A stretch of 64,000 nt of DNA, from contig OW203766.1 in assembly GCA_934045905.1 (NCBI GenBank), forward strand, positions 28,390,309-28,454,308. Direction: 5' to 3'. Numbering within the stretch: position 1 is the first letter of the stretch; each line of letters starts with the position of its first letter. Under the pieces are notes generated by a model. The model worked only from the letters and a program-made list of their open reading frames with translations, was not told the origin of the DNA and did no database searches. This stretch comes from Leuctra nigra (Eukaryota; Arthropoda; Insecta; Plecoptera; Leuctridae). Below are positions 40,148-50,077 of this stretch, piece by piece. The position numbers and the translations under genes are program-made.

Positions 40148-40370
40148 TAGACTCAGTTAGTAACGCTCTGGACTTGCACTAGGGAGGAAATGGGTTCGAT
40201 TCCCGCGGGCGTACTTCCTGATATGTTTTCGTCGTTTCCACATGCGATGTGGAAATAGAAGATTCTCTACTAATAGGTCACGCAGGCTTCCTTCCCACCT
40301 TGTCTCGTTACCTATTCCTCATCATCTTCTTCCTTAATTCTCCGTATCTTTGCAGAATAGACTCATATAA
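40148..40370 (+). mobile_element. tRNA-derived SINE, copy C, next to a splice acceptor
   Basis: Shares AGTAACGCTCTGGACTTG, GGGTTCGATTCCCGCGGGCG, TACTTCCTGA, CTACTAATAGGTCACGCAG and CTTCCTTCCCACC with copies A and B. It lies in CPAP1 intron 1 and ends at GCAGAATAGACT, about 54 bp from exon 2. Confidence 0.8.
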
Positions 40371-40423
40371 ATTATGCTAGATGCAGTTTGTGCTCACAGA
40401 ATATCTTTCCTGTTGCTCCGCAG

Positions 40424-41341
40424 GTTTCATATCGGCGTCGCTGACGATGGATCGCAACTCTCCGACAGACGACGAGTCGGCTCTGATCCAACGCGTTCAA
40501 CAGCAGTCGAAACTCATCAACCGCAAGACGGAGGACCCGGGCCGCAAGCGTCGCAAGTTCCGTCGCCTCCATCGCGAACGCAACCCCGCCAACGCCTCCC
40601 AGAGCTTCAACAACGACGAGTACGAGGACGAGTACAACAAGAGGATCAGATCCTTCGCGTCCGCCATCAAGGACACAGACACTTTCCTCAAGTTCTTGAA
40701 ACAGGAGGAGACGAAGCATTTGGGGAATTACGTAAGACGGAGAGATTTTAATTTTAATAATCGGACTCTGACGACGAGGTTTCTGCAAACGCCGCCTCCG
40801 GAGCGTAACGATTTAGACGCTCCGAAAGAGTTTGAAGCTGTGACGAAAGAGCCTGAACTCATCACGGCAGCTCCTACAGCGTTATCACATACAATCATCA
40901 ATCACACAGGTGAAGCGTTGTTCTTCCTTCTCCCAAAACCATCTCCTCTCCTCTCACCTCCATATTATTCAGAAAAACCTCAAAAAAGCTCCCGAACTGA
41001 GAAAAAGCTCGACTTCCCGGTCCATTTCCTAACACCCGGCGACGAACCCAACCTCCGTGTACCGAACCGTGGCCTAGTACCTCCATTTCCTTCCTCTCAC
41101 GACAACTTGATCGCGACGCCGACGCCCACCGTCGCGCGCGTCAACGTGACGGAGTCGATAGAGCGTCGGGCGCCGCTGCCCGTCAAGAAGAAGGCGTCGA
41201 AACCGAAGAACAAGATGCCGGACAGGTACCTGAGGAAGCCGGATGACGACTATGATGAGTTGCAACTGTCGGTAGCGGAAACGGCGTATTACAGAAAGAG
41301 GCCACTGACAACGTCGAGGTTGAGGATGGCGAAACAGTACG
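40424..41341 (+). CDS. CPAP1-type cuticular protein, exon 2 (basic linker region)
   Basis: 918-bp exon from ttgctccgcag to TACG before gtaaga; enters and leaves in phase 1. It completes the signal peptide (CFISASLTMD) and encodes a long hydrophilic region: acidic/polar start, basic GRKRRKFRRLHRERN, acidic NNDEYEDEYNKR, then proline- and threonine-rich linker with several N-glycosylation sequons, and a basic end (KKKASKPKNK). Such low-complexity linkers are usual in CPAP1 proteins in front of the chitin-binding domain. The plain open frame continues to a stop at 41370, but the good donor and phase match to exon 3 argue that splicing is used. A 63-bp in-frame intron-like segment lies at 40910-40972. 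Confidence 0.85.
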
Positions 41342-42159
41342 GTAAGAGATCGACGGATTATGATTGTTAAACGCTGTTATTTCGTTGATGTTCAGTTTGT
41401 TAATTACAAATGAGATGATTTAATGGCTTATTACAAATTCCTCGCTCGAAACCATTCACATGAGCGTCATTGAAAATTATTATGATAATTTGGCAGCAAG
41501 TAAAATATTTGATTACTTTCTCGCCTGTGACATTGTGAACGTGTTGAAACATAAAATATAGTTAATTGACACAAAATTACGAGTCTGTAACAACAATTCG
41601 AAAACGATGGTATTTATTTAGATCATTATTTGCTAGCAGTCTGCAGCATTCCTCACTGGATTTATTGTCCAATTTTGCTTATAAATATGTTAGTATGATG
41701 CATCGTAGTGCAATAAACAACCCAGTAAAATCATTTCACATCAAATCATTTGAATAATTTAAACCTCTGTGGAAGGCGAAAATAATTAAAAATTACATAG
41801 TACACATTTCGAAACAAGAATGTTTGTGAGGGCGAAGAAAATCCGCAAAGATGGCTACTGACACTGGAAAAATTATGCTGCTTTACGTCTTTGAAGTTGT
41901 AAAAAGTCTATAAAGTCATATTCTCAACCAACGGGTTTACCTTATTTTTAAGTTCACTTTCGACACCTTCAAAGCTGTAAAAAATGCATAATTGTCCTAT
42001 TAAATGGAGGCTTTTGTGTGGATTAAAAATTCTTTTAAAGGGATGTTCACATAGAGCTGTTTACGTTTTGCGTTTAGCGTACCACTACTCAAGACATTTC
42101 CAAAGTTTTAATATCCCATCTCTGAATGTGTCCGTGTATTGTTTTGATCTCGCTCCCAG
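41342..42159 (+). other. CPAP1 intron 2
   Basis: 818-bp phase-1 intron with gtaaga donor and cgctcccag acceptor. AT-rich; no other feature seen. Confidence 0.75.
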
Positions 42160-42287
42160 ATGCCCAGCAAGTGATCCCAGGCATCGCTGGTCAGGACTAC
42201 AGTGTGTACAGCCAGCCTCCTGTCAGTGGCTTCACATGTAAACATGGCAGTCATGGGTACTTCGCTGACGTCAATACGGGTTGTCAG
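42160..42287 (+). CDS. CPAP1-type cuticular protein, exon 3 (start of ChtBD2)
   Basis: 128-bp exon, phase 1 in and phase 0 out, encoding DAQQVIPGIAGQDYSVYSQ and then SGFTCKHGSHGYFADVNTGCQ (split here from the linker). F-x-C...G-Y-F-A-D...G-C-Q is the first half of a peritrophin-A (CBM14/ChtBD2) domain with cysteines 1 and 2. Donor is CAG before gtcagt. Confidence 0.9.
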
Positions 42288-43532
42288 GTCAGTTCTATAC
42301 ATTCCCCTGCCTTTCTCATGTTATTGTGCCGACAACGAGACAACAACTTGCAGCTTTGACCAGCGGCACCAAACTTGGTTGGTGCTGTTTAATAATTTGG
42401 GGACTTGGCAGATCAGTGGTGCTTTTATAACGTCGATGGCCCTTGAATCGTGGAACTTTTATGTTGACATGAAAAGAGCTTTGCTTTATGACCTTTGAAT
42501 TGAGATATAAGCTCATTTAAGATGTTATTTGAGAGTTTATACATTCATAAAAAAGTATTTTTGGGTTCCAGAAATATTTGGAATAAACTCTAGGATTGCT
42601 ATAAATACAAATTATCCATTAAATATTAATTGTGAAGATAAAACTATGCAATACTATAAAATGCTTATTAAATTTCTGAAACATCTGTTTTGGTTGAATT
42701 TCATACGCTGGATGTGTTTTAAAAAGATTCAGAACAATTACTTTTAAGTTTTTCAAAAAATACGATTGAAGATTTTATTTTCTAGTTCTCGAAAATTGAT
42801 TGTTCATAATCAGAATTATTACTTCATCCGATAAAAGCTATTGACCCTCGGAATGATGAGATGGCTGCAATTCATTCTCGCTTTTGGAGGTGATGAGAAG
42901 ATACATTAAGTGGCACGTGATAATAAACGAGCATAATATTTTGCATGCAAGTTATTATGAGGTGTACTTTTCATGATTAGGTGTGGGGGGTAAATATTGT
43001 ATAGCAGCTGGAAAGACAAAGATTTTAAATAGATCAGGATGAGATTCCTCGATACAATGACAAATATTTCAAGGTACCTATAAGCTTGATATCCCAATTA
43101 ACTACATCTAAGTTCATGATCAATTTTGATGAAACAAATAATGGACTTAATAAATACCAACTGCAATGTGAAAAGATTTTCCTCGAGTGGGACTCGAACC
43201 CACGACCTTCCGATATCCAGTCAGATGCTCTACCAGCTGAGCTATCGAGGTAGTTCACAGTGCAGCGGCTTTGTTCCAATATAACTGTTCCAACATCACT
43301 GTTGTCAATTAAGATAGCTTTTCAAAATTTGAACTTGATGGGACACACGATTCGTTCACACTCTTCAACCAATATGTTCAAAATTATTAGATCCACGATT
43401 GTCAAATTTGAGCTCCAGCAGAAAAGTCCTGCACAGCACGAACTACCGATAAAGAAATAGAGAACAGAGCCATTGTGGCAGAATGAGAGCTATTATATTG
43501 TTGTTTTCAAGTACTATTTGTCCATCATCCAG
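42288..43532 (+). other. CPAP1 intron 3
   Basis: 1.25-kb phase-0 intron, gtcagt to catcatccag. Contains an antisense tRNA-like SINE at about 43120-43251. Confidence 0.75.
43120..43251 (-). mobile_element. tRNA-like SINE with a well-formed cloverleaf, anticodon GGA
   Basis: 43251-43180 (minus) folds as a 72-nt class I tRNA: D stem GCTC/GAGC, anticodon stem TCTGA/TCGGA with loop CTGGATA, T stem GTGGG/CCCAC, acceptor stem 6 of 7 pairs. The body resembles eukaryotic tRNA-Tyr (CGATAGCTCAGCTGGTAGAG), but the anticodon would be GGA (Ser) without the long variable arm that tRNA-Ser needs, and base 37 is U. A tail AATCTTTTCACATTGCAGTT plus GGTATTTATTAAG follows, as in the copy near 35040 and a tail-like piece near 47925. 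So this is a SINE, although a tRNA finder might call it. Confidence 0.7.
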
Positions 43533-43649
43533 GTATTCTACATCTGTACTGGCGATGGAAGAGGAGAGCCTCTACTCTGTCCGAATGGTACTCTGTTCAA
43601 CCAGGAGGTGCTGGTCTGTGATTGGTGGTACAACGTAGTCTGCAGTTGA
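43533..43649 (+). CDS. CPAP1-type cuticular protein, exon 4 (end of ChtBD2 and stop)
   Basis: 117-bp terminal coding exon, VFYICTGDGRGEP, LLCPNGTLFNQ, VLVCDWWYNVVCS, stop TGA at 43647-43649. With exon 3 this completes one peritrophin-A chitin-binding domain: six cysteines (FTC, GCQ, YIC, LLC, LVC, VVC) and the aromatic CDWW of the chitin-binding face. One such domain at the C-terminus of a secreted protein defines the CPAP1 family, structural proteins of cuticle that are not peritrophic. Full deduced product: 397 aa (376 if the 63-bp segment of exon 2 is removed). Ending three residues past the domain is short for the family. AATAAA signals follow at about 43701 and 43852. Confidence 0.9.
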   Translation, partial: VFYICTGDGRGEPLLCPNGTLFNQEVLVCDWWYNVVCS

Positions 43650-44162
43650 GCCAGCAAACACGAAAACAGAGCCGACAAACGCGGCCTGGTCGGGGGGTAA
43701 ATAAATAGTCTAAAAAACTCAAACGCTGTGGGGTAAAGTCGACATATTGGATTATGCGCAATAGAGATATTCCTGAATATTATGTGTTAGTTTTTCATTT
43801 ACACAATTCACAGTATTTATAGAAATGTATAATGTATTATTTTTGTACTAAATAAATTACTATTATCCGTACCATGAAATAAGTAGAATGCACATAAAGG
43901 GTCATCTTCTTTGAGTATTCGATTCTGCCGCTTTTAAGCTTCACAGGTTCACTTAGAAGCTAAAAAGCTCAATCAATCAGGTGTACCTATTAGGCTTCAA
44001 GCTAACCTTTTATAAAAAAATAGTTGTTGACACGTAATATCCCAAGGGGAGCCAATTTATGTAGATTCTATTCCACTTATCTCGTGGTACCGATTCCAGG
44101 GGCTGCAAAAATTAAGATTATATATGATTATATATTAGTTTAGCAGTTGTATGAATATCTTA
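43650..44162. other. 3' flank of CPAP1
   Basis: Contains the probable poly(A) signals; otherwise AT-rich with nothing recognised. Confidence 0.5.
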
Positions 44163-44318
44163 GGCCCGGTATTACCAAAGTTAAGTTATACCGGATTAAC
44201 TAACATTTGGATTAAATTGGCAGCACAGCCAATCGGATACTTTAATATGATTGAAACAATTGAATTTAATCCAATAGTTAGTTAATCCGGCACAACTTAA
44301 CTTTGGTGATACAGGGCC
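44163..44318. mobile_element. 156-bp MITE with TA duplication
   Basis: Ends GGCCCGGTATTACCAAAGTT and AACTTTGGTGATACAGGGCC are imperfect inverted repeats. Further in, CCGGATTAACTAAC pairs with GTTAGTTAATCCGG. TA flanks both ends (44161-44162, 44319-44320), as for Tc1/mariner-type MITEs. Non-coding. Confidence 0.8.
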
Positions 44319-44377
44319 TACAGAGTGCAGCATCTTTTGATCCAACACTCAGTTGATATTGATGTTGAAATTACGCT

Positions 44378-44695
44378 AAGCCGGGGCTCAAACCCGGTAG
44401 CTCTCACTTGCCAGGAGAGAATTCGACCAACTTAGCTAACCGGCCGGTCGTTCACTGATGAGAGTCGGAGATCTCCGAGGAGAATGGAATGAAGAATAAT
44501 CGAGCTCCGCAACTCGTTAAGTCGAGTAAAGAGGGTCGCACATGTACAGTGAGACATGGTGACAGTATGTCACCGGTGGTCTGACAGTTTGTGGTGACTA
44601 TCCATTACCTTCATTCTATTCTCCTCGGAGATCTCGTATAACCTTCAGTGGTAGAGTGCTCGCCCGGCAAGTGAGAGGATTCAAGTCTGCTATTT
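44378..44695. mobile_element. Inverted pair of tRNA-like SINE fragments forming a foldback
   Basis: The left arm reads, on the - strand, GGTTAGCTAAGTTGGTCGAA, then CTTGGCAAGTGAGAG-like and GGGTTTGAGCCCCGGC sequence. The right arm has GTGGTAGAGTGCTCGCCCGG and CAAGTGAGAGG on the + strand. Next to them GAGATCTCCGAGGAGAATGG at 44469 pairs with its near-complement TCTATTCTCCTCGGAGATCT at 44617. Two copies of the SINE seen at 9285 thus lie head-to-head. Confidence 0.6.
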
Positions 44696-47600
44696 GTCAC
44701 TTATGACTTCACTGTAACTACTCCATAAAATCTAGCTTTTTATTTTATAAATTAGTCTTAGCAAGTAGTGCTTTGTCATTGAACATCACATTTTTGGGAG
44801 CATGTTTTTTTAAGAGCCTGCAAAATTGAATGAGTATATAACATTACAAAACGTTGTGTGGCTTGAAATTGATGATTTTGATATGTCAGATGCATCAACT
44901 CCTTCATTTATCTATCTTTATTTAACGTAGCACATTAATTTCTTTTGTTTCACTCTCAAATGTTAATTTTACTCCAAAAGGAGCGACAATAAGGACTAGT
45001 ATTGTTTGTCTATTTTTTACTTTTATCTATGAAGACTGCTTATTTAGGGACTGCACCAATTTTTTTAAACCATTTACTTCTTTATTGTTGCAAATTTTAA
45101 AACTGTGGTCTTGATCTTTCAAAATTTTCATCAATAAAAACGTAAATGGTTGCGAAAATGAATGCTCAAAATTGGGCTTCAGTCGTGAAATGTCTTGACG
45201 CTAGAATTTAACTCACGTCTTACAGAAAGTGTTGGCGTCAAAATATACAGCACTATATTCACTCTACTCCTTGTCTTTAATTCTCATCTTAATTTCATTC
45301 TCTTTGACTAATTCTCGTCCTATGTATCCTTTATGTAATAGAATGAAAGGAAGTGAGAGATAGGGTTAGATGTATATTTATTTAATTGTGTCTAGAAGTG
45401 TATTTATTAAAATAAGTTTATTCTATATTTGATCTAATTAAAGTATAATACTGGTATTATCACTACGTCTTGCTATTACTCAGTCTGTACGGTATACCTG
45501 CATTCCTAATTTAAAACCTTGTGAGGGAATTGGATGGCATGAAAATAAATTATGTATATCCTTGTAAAATATTTGTATTTTGAGATTCAAATCAAATGAA
45601 ATTTATTTTTTGATGATGAAAGAGAGTTTGTAAAATGAAATTATGATTATCATTTTACATTAAAAAATACTTCAAATAATTCCTTTTAAATGATAGAAGG
45701 GATAAATTATCATTCACTTAAATGTCTCTGGAAATGTTCTTAAAGTTGTTACAACTCATTCTATATTTATGAAACAAATGTGAGTTGTTTTGAATGTTAT
45801 ACTTAAAATTTAATCGAGTGATTTGTAACGTCCAGTACCATCCAATTCTCTTCAAATGAAAAATACAACACCAGATAATATATTCTTCGCATAAACATCA
45901 CTGAAATAAATTACAATCATCTTAATAGAATTGTATACAATTTATACTAAAATTGCGTATATAATTTAGGAACTGTAATACAACAAGCAGGTATCAACTA
46001 AGAGTTACATGTGATTATGGCTCAATAAAAGCAACAATGATAATTTCTTGCCTCTGTGTAATACTATACTCAATAGTCAATACCTTCTGAATCCTTTCAT
46101 CCTTCTAAATATAGTCATAGGGGATGTGCAATTTATAGTTTATAGTTTCGGTTGTAGCGAAATTTCAGAACATCTAAAGTGCTTTAATTGCCTGTATCAA
46201 AACGTGACGTCCTACTGATTCTAGCCCCCCCCCCCCCACTACCCCCCTGAAGAGTGCCGTCCTTTATGCACAGCCCCATAGCAAAATATAAATAATCAAT
46301 ATTTTTTAAATTGGTGGTCATTTTCTAGTATACAAAATTTTGTATACAATATTTGTGCACAATCCTTTACTATTAATGCACAGTTTTGACCTTGAGTTCG
46401 GAATTTGCGTTACGATAGACCTCTATAGAAATCGTCATTTTAGCCCAATTTTAATCAAACCCGGACTTTTCCTGTAGATAATTTCGAGCCAAATAAAGTG
46501 CACACAATTTCAATCGAATCCGTTGAGTATTTCGAGAGATATTGCATGGAATGCACAATATCGTGGAAAAACATACTTTTTTCGAAACTTTGAAACTTCA
46601 GGAAGCCGTGAATCCATTGGCAGTGAAGAAAATACAATTTAAATCTGTGGACCTTGACTAAATAGAACCACTTGAAAAGCAACATTTAAATGTAATTAGA
46701 TGTTATTTTGGGGGTTGAGAATGTTGGGTGGGGTGGGGGGAGGGGGGCGCAAGAGAACTTTTCTGACATTGGACATTTTGCCCGTGTGTACCACCTTACG
46801 TCACATCGCATTTTGAAAATGATTTGAGTATATTGACAACTGAAAGTACCATTTAGGAATCAAAATGGTATTGTTGTTAATTGTTGTGATTTCTGCAGAG
46901 ATGCGTATTTATTTAATCAGGTTGAATCTTATTATGTGGAGACCTGAATAAAATCGCATTAAATTCTACTACTCAGTCTTGACCATGGGATTCAAGTATA
47001 CTTTTTGCTTTTTCGATCATGACCAAATAGCTGTGAGGAAAGTAAAGTCCCGTGAGAGTAGTCAGACAACGACAGAAATGCTCTTCACTCTGCTTTCATA
47101 AACTTGATAGTGTGTCCCGTGTTTTCTTAGCACATATTTTTTAATGTTGGAAATCTTTTATTATTTTTTATGTTGCGTATTTGTTTCGTATAATTAACTC
47201 ATTTAGGTATGCTTTCGGATTCAGAATTTGGATTCGTTTAGATTCGTTCATCAATTTTTCAGTTGTTGTTTTCAATATTCTAAGTAAATTCATTTGGAAA
47301 CTGCCACTTTGGGTTAATTCTTCACTGAACAGATTCCATTCATATTTAATTATTGTTTAGGTTTGTTTTGAAAAAAAAAAGATTTAGAATTGAGTTGCTA
47401 TTGAGATCGGTAGTTCTGTGAGGGTCAAGCAATTGTCACGATCAGTCAATTCGTCAGCAAGAGTGGTTCGAGGATTGCGCCATCTATTATACCTTGATCA
47501 GAAAAGATTGTGATTAGGTCATGTATTACATGGCGGGGCTCTCTAGTATAGTGTAATGTTGTGTAAAAATACAAAATATTACAAAATGGAATCATAATTG

Positions 47601-48032
47601 ATATATTATTTTTAATTTCGATGTTATCTATAATACCGCTGGTGCAATGTGTTAATTAAGCCACTTTTCACAAGAAAATATGTGAAAATAGTAACTCATA
47701 CTATGACATCAGTACAAATGAGTATAAAAAGTAATACATTTTGATATTTCTGCTAACTCCTGGACCATGGAGGCAAAGAACAGTTTAGACTTTCTTTGAG
47801 CCACTTTGAATTATCGAAATATGTGTATTATATATATAAAATACTGAATATAATTCAGTATTATTTTAAAGATGTTCCTAATTTAGTGAAGTGGTCGCTC
47901 CTCACAGCCAAGTCGCACTGTACGTGTTAAATACCAACTGCAAATTGAAAACACGGACACAGAGTAGATGGGGATATTTCCAAATATTTTTTACAATGAT
48001 AGCCGGTAAATTAAGATAATCTTCTCATCCCC
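44696..48032. other. Intergenic DNA between CPAP1 and ORCT-A
   Basis: AT-rich. A C13 run is at 46225-46237, a G-rich tract at about 46728-46748 and a SINE-tail-like piece (GTTAAATACCAACTGCAA) at about 47925. No exon recognised. Confidence 0.45.
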
Positions 48033-48257
48033 CTAAATAAGTCCTTCTGTGCTGACTGTCTTGAACACTCTTTTGCTCCTCCTCCTCCTGCAGCACGCGA
48101 ACTCCCACACTCCCTCTCCCTCCCCGAACAACTCCCCGTCCTCCAGAGTCACTGGCAGCGCTCTGTCCAGAGTCTCAGGCAGCAGGAGGCAGAGCAGGGC
48201 GCCCAGGATAGCCATGGACCCGAGCAGCAAGTCGGGAGTGGCGATCCAGAGCCGCTC
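48033..48257 (-). CDS. ORCT-A, SLC22-type organic cation transporter, exon 7 (C-terminus)
   Basis: Starts after gtgttcctccag with GAGCGG in phase 0 and ends TAG at 48035-48033. Encodes ERLWIATPD, the twelfth helix LLLGSMAILGALLCLLLPET, the conserved PETLDRALPVTLEDGE block that closes SLC22 transporters, and a cytoplasmic tail with a basic RRRRSKR cluster. LPET...LP.T.EDG is diagnostic of insect Orct-like proteins. Confidence 0.9.
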   Translation of the reverse strand, partial: ERLWIATPDLLLGSMAILGALLCLLLPETLDRALPVTLEDGELFGEGEGVWEFACCRRRRSKRVFKTVSTEGLI

Positions 48258-48550
48258 CTGGAGGAACACACACGTTGAATAGTGGGTTGTTCTAAAATGT
48301 AACTATGTATGAACGCTCTTTTGATACTTGAAAACATTATCTGTCTTGTTGGCATGTTGGCTCTCTTGAAATGAATGCAGTTTTTTTTTTAATTGTTTAG
48401 AACATTCGAAACGGAAAAACCTCCGTGTTTGTGTGAGAATAACCGTACAAAGTACTTACAAACTTCGAAAATTATACAAAGTTTAGGACATTTAAAAACT
48501 TCTCGTTGTGTGGAATAACCGAAGAATCAGAAAATGTAAGTTACACTCAC

Positions 48551-48729
48551 TGTCATGAGAATGTAGGGGCTGGTGAAGAGCACGAGATACCCCGTCATGT
48601 GTATCATGGACACTCCTTGGCCTCTGACCTCCGTGGGTATCAGCTCAGCGGCGTACTGGACACCGGAGTTGTAGGCCACGTTGATGCCGAGGCGGCCGAG
48701 GAACGAGAGGGTGATCACAGCCACAGGCG
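48551..48729 (-). CDS. ORCT-A, exon 6 (TM10-TM11)
   Basis: Between tgtcttag and ATGACA before gtgagt. Encodes APVAVITLSFLGRLGINVAY, GVQYAAELIPTEVRGQGVS and a helix ending TSPYILMT. The Y-x-x-E-L-x-P-T-x-x-R segment after TM10 is a core SLC22/MFS signature. It enters in phase 1, accepting the single G left by either copy of exon 5, and leaves in phase 0. Confidence 0.9.
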
Positions 48730-48929
48730 CTAAGACATTGGGGAACAACATCATTGGCTTCCACATGTCTTACAGTTTATTAAACGACTTTAAATATTTA
48801 CATCACAATTTTTTAAAGGTTGCTATCAGCTAATACACTGGAGTATTTCCATGAGAGAATTTCCATCGGAATTGCCACTCTGCCACCCTCTTTAACTCCG
48901 CACCTTTGCCACACTCTGCCGCTACCAAC

Positions 48930-49052
48930 CTGTGCCACCCTCTGTCGCCAGCACCACGGCAGCAACTATCATGCAGACTCCTGTGAACGCCAGAGAGGAG
49001 CTCGCCATCGCCTTCCTCCCGATGCGGTCCTGGAGGAGCAGAATGATGCCAC
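48930..49052 (-). CDS. ORCT-A, second copy of the exon 5 3' end (KAMA-containing)
   Basis: Repeats exon 5 from its ATCATTCTGCTCC segment through the donor ACAG before gttggt, 140 bp downstream of the first donor. This copy encodes GIILLLQDRIGRKAMASSSL; the upstream copy lacks the 12 bases for KAMA. RIGRKAMA is the family-like form, so this copy may be closer to the ancestor. Reading straight through from copy one hits TAG (GDTGW then stop), so this copy needs its own acceptor (a cggcag lies just upstream) to be used, and would then lack the preceding helix. It may be an alternative half exon or just a duplication relic. Confidence 0.6.
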
Positions 49053-49069
49053 ACTCTGCCGCTACCAAC

Positions 49070-49287
49070 CTGTGTCACCCTCTGTCGCCAGCACCACGGC
49101 AGCAACTATCATGCAGACTCCTGTGAACGCCAGAGAGGAGCTCCTCCCGATGCGGTCCTGGAGGAGCAGAATGATACCACACCCTGGCAGAGTGACCACA
49201 GATGTGATGCTGAACACGATGAAGCTGTTGTAACCCAGACCACTCACGTTGCGCGAGATGGCGTCGTAGCAAAGCGTCAACACGATT
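49070..49287 (-). CDS. ORCT-A, exon 5 (TM7-TM9)
   Basis: 218-bp exon from tctctctag to ACAG before gttggt. Encodes IVLTLCYDAISRNVSGLGYN, SFIVFSITSVVTLPGC, GIILLLQDRIGRSSS and a helix FTGVCMIVAAVVLATEG. It enters in phase 2 and leaves in phase 1, fitting exons 4 and 6. The tandem copy of its 3' part is listed separately. Relative to that copy it lacks four residues (KAMA) at the cytoplasmic loop R-I-G-R, where a basic residue is normal for the MFS family. Confidence 0.85.
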
Positions 49288-49405
49288 CTAGAGAGAGAAC
49301 ATTTAAATTAGAAACTAATAAGTTCTGAAGTATCTGTATCTTTTATCTTGCAACATCATAAATTCTATTCGTCATTTTATTGGGAAGAATGTGAGATGTA
49401 CTCAC

Positions 49406-49506
49406 GATTTGAAGATGAGAATGCAGGTCTTTCGTCGCAGTCTCGGTGTCCTGAAGAGGCCCAGAAGATTCGGAGATCTGGTCTTAACTACAGCCTCCGC
49501 CGATCT
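49406..49506 (-). CDS. ORCT-A, exon 4 (central cytoplasmic loop)
   Basis: 101-bp exon from gttttcatcag to AAATC before gtgagt: phase 0 in, phase 2 out. Encodes RSAEAVVKTRSPNLLGLFRT and PRLRRKTCILIFK, the end of the large intracellular loop between TM6 and TM7, where LL-x-L-F-R-T-P-x-L-R-x-x-T is typical of SLC22. Not visible as an ATG-initiated frame, but its phases chain exactly. Confidence 0.85.
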
Positions 49507-49778
49507 CTGATGAAAACAAAACAATCATAAAAAATATTGTACAGATGATACGTAAAAAACTGCAATGTATACAAGTCACTCCAAAGAGTGAACAAATACA
49601 AAATACAGAAAAATTAAGAAAACAAGAATCACATAAAATAAAATGAATCACATACATCAGAAATAAAAATACTCTTACAAAAATATAATCAAATTATTTA
49701 AAAAATCGCACACTTACTGCCAAAGTATAACTGCAACCAAATTTTCAACAACCAGCAAAACTTCCTCGCACAACCCAC

Positions 49779-50077
49779 CTTGAACTGATCTACTAGATCA
49801 GGATCCAGCTTCCTTCCATTGAACGCCGCCACCCTCTGAAAGCAGCGTATCGCCTCAGCAGTCCTGCCCTTGCTGAGCAGCCAGCGCGCGCTCTCTGGCA
49901 CCAGCACGTAGAACAGCGGCACAGCGAGCAAGGGTAGGGTGGTGATGAACAGCAGACGCCGCCAGGTCCCCAGAGCCAGCGAGATCCACGGCAGAGCGGT
50001 GGACCCCACCGTGTAGAACACCCCGATAGTCAGGTTCAGCCCGAGAGTGCGCTTGCTGGGACGCAGGTATTCCAACA
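49779..50077 (-). CDS. ORCT-A, exon 3 (TM5-TM6), real acceptor of the 77-bp array
   Basis: 299-bp exon from tgtcctgcag to TTCAAG before gtgggt: phase 1 in, phase 0 out. Encodes VLEYLRPSKRTLGLNLTIGV, helix FYTVGSTALPWISLAL, WRRLLFITTLPLLAVPLFYV, and the SLC22 signature LVPESARWLLSKGR followed by the loop. Its acceptor and first 52 bases are the unit of the tandem array immediately upstream (50024-52310). Only this proximal copy leads into the complete exon. Confidence 0.9.

Larger units (their letters stand above)
37624..40423 (+). other. CPAP1 intron 1
   Basis: 2.8-kb phase-1 intron, gtaagt to tccgcag. It carries a hAT-type MITE at 38593-39164, a C13 run at 38496-38508 and SINE copy C, which ends only about 50 bp before the acceptor. 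Confidence 0.75.

Noticed and set aside
40372..40788. 138-aa - strand frame opposite CPAP1 exon 2
   Set aside because: It mirrors GC-rich coding sequence on the opposite strand; the + strand chain with signal peptide and chitin-binding domain is clearly the gene.
48820..49233. 137-aa + frame over ORCT-A exon 5
   Set aside because: Shadow of the duplicated - strand exon; it simply repeats the same peptide twice.
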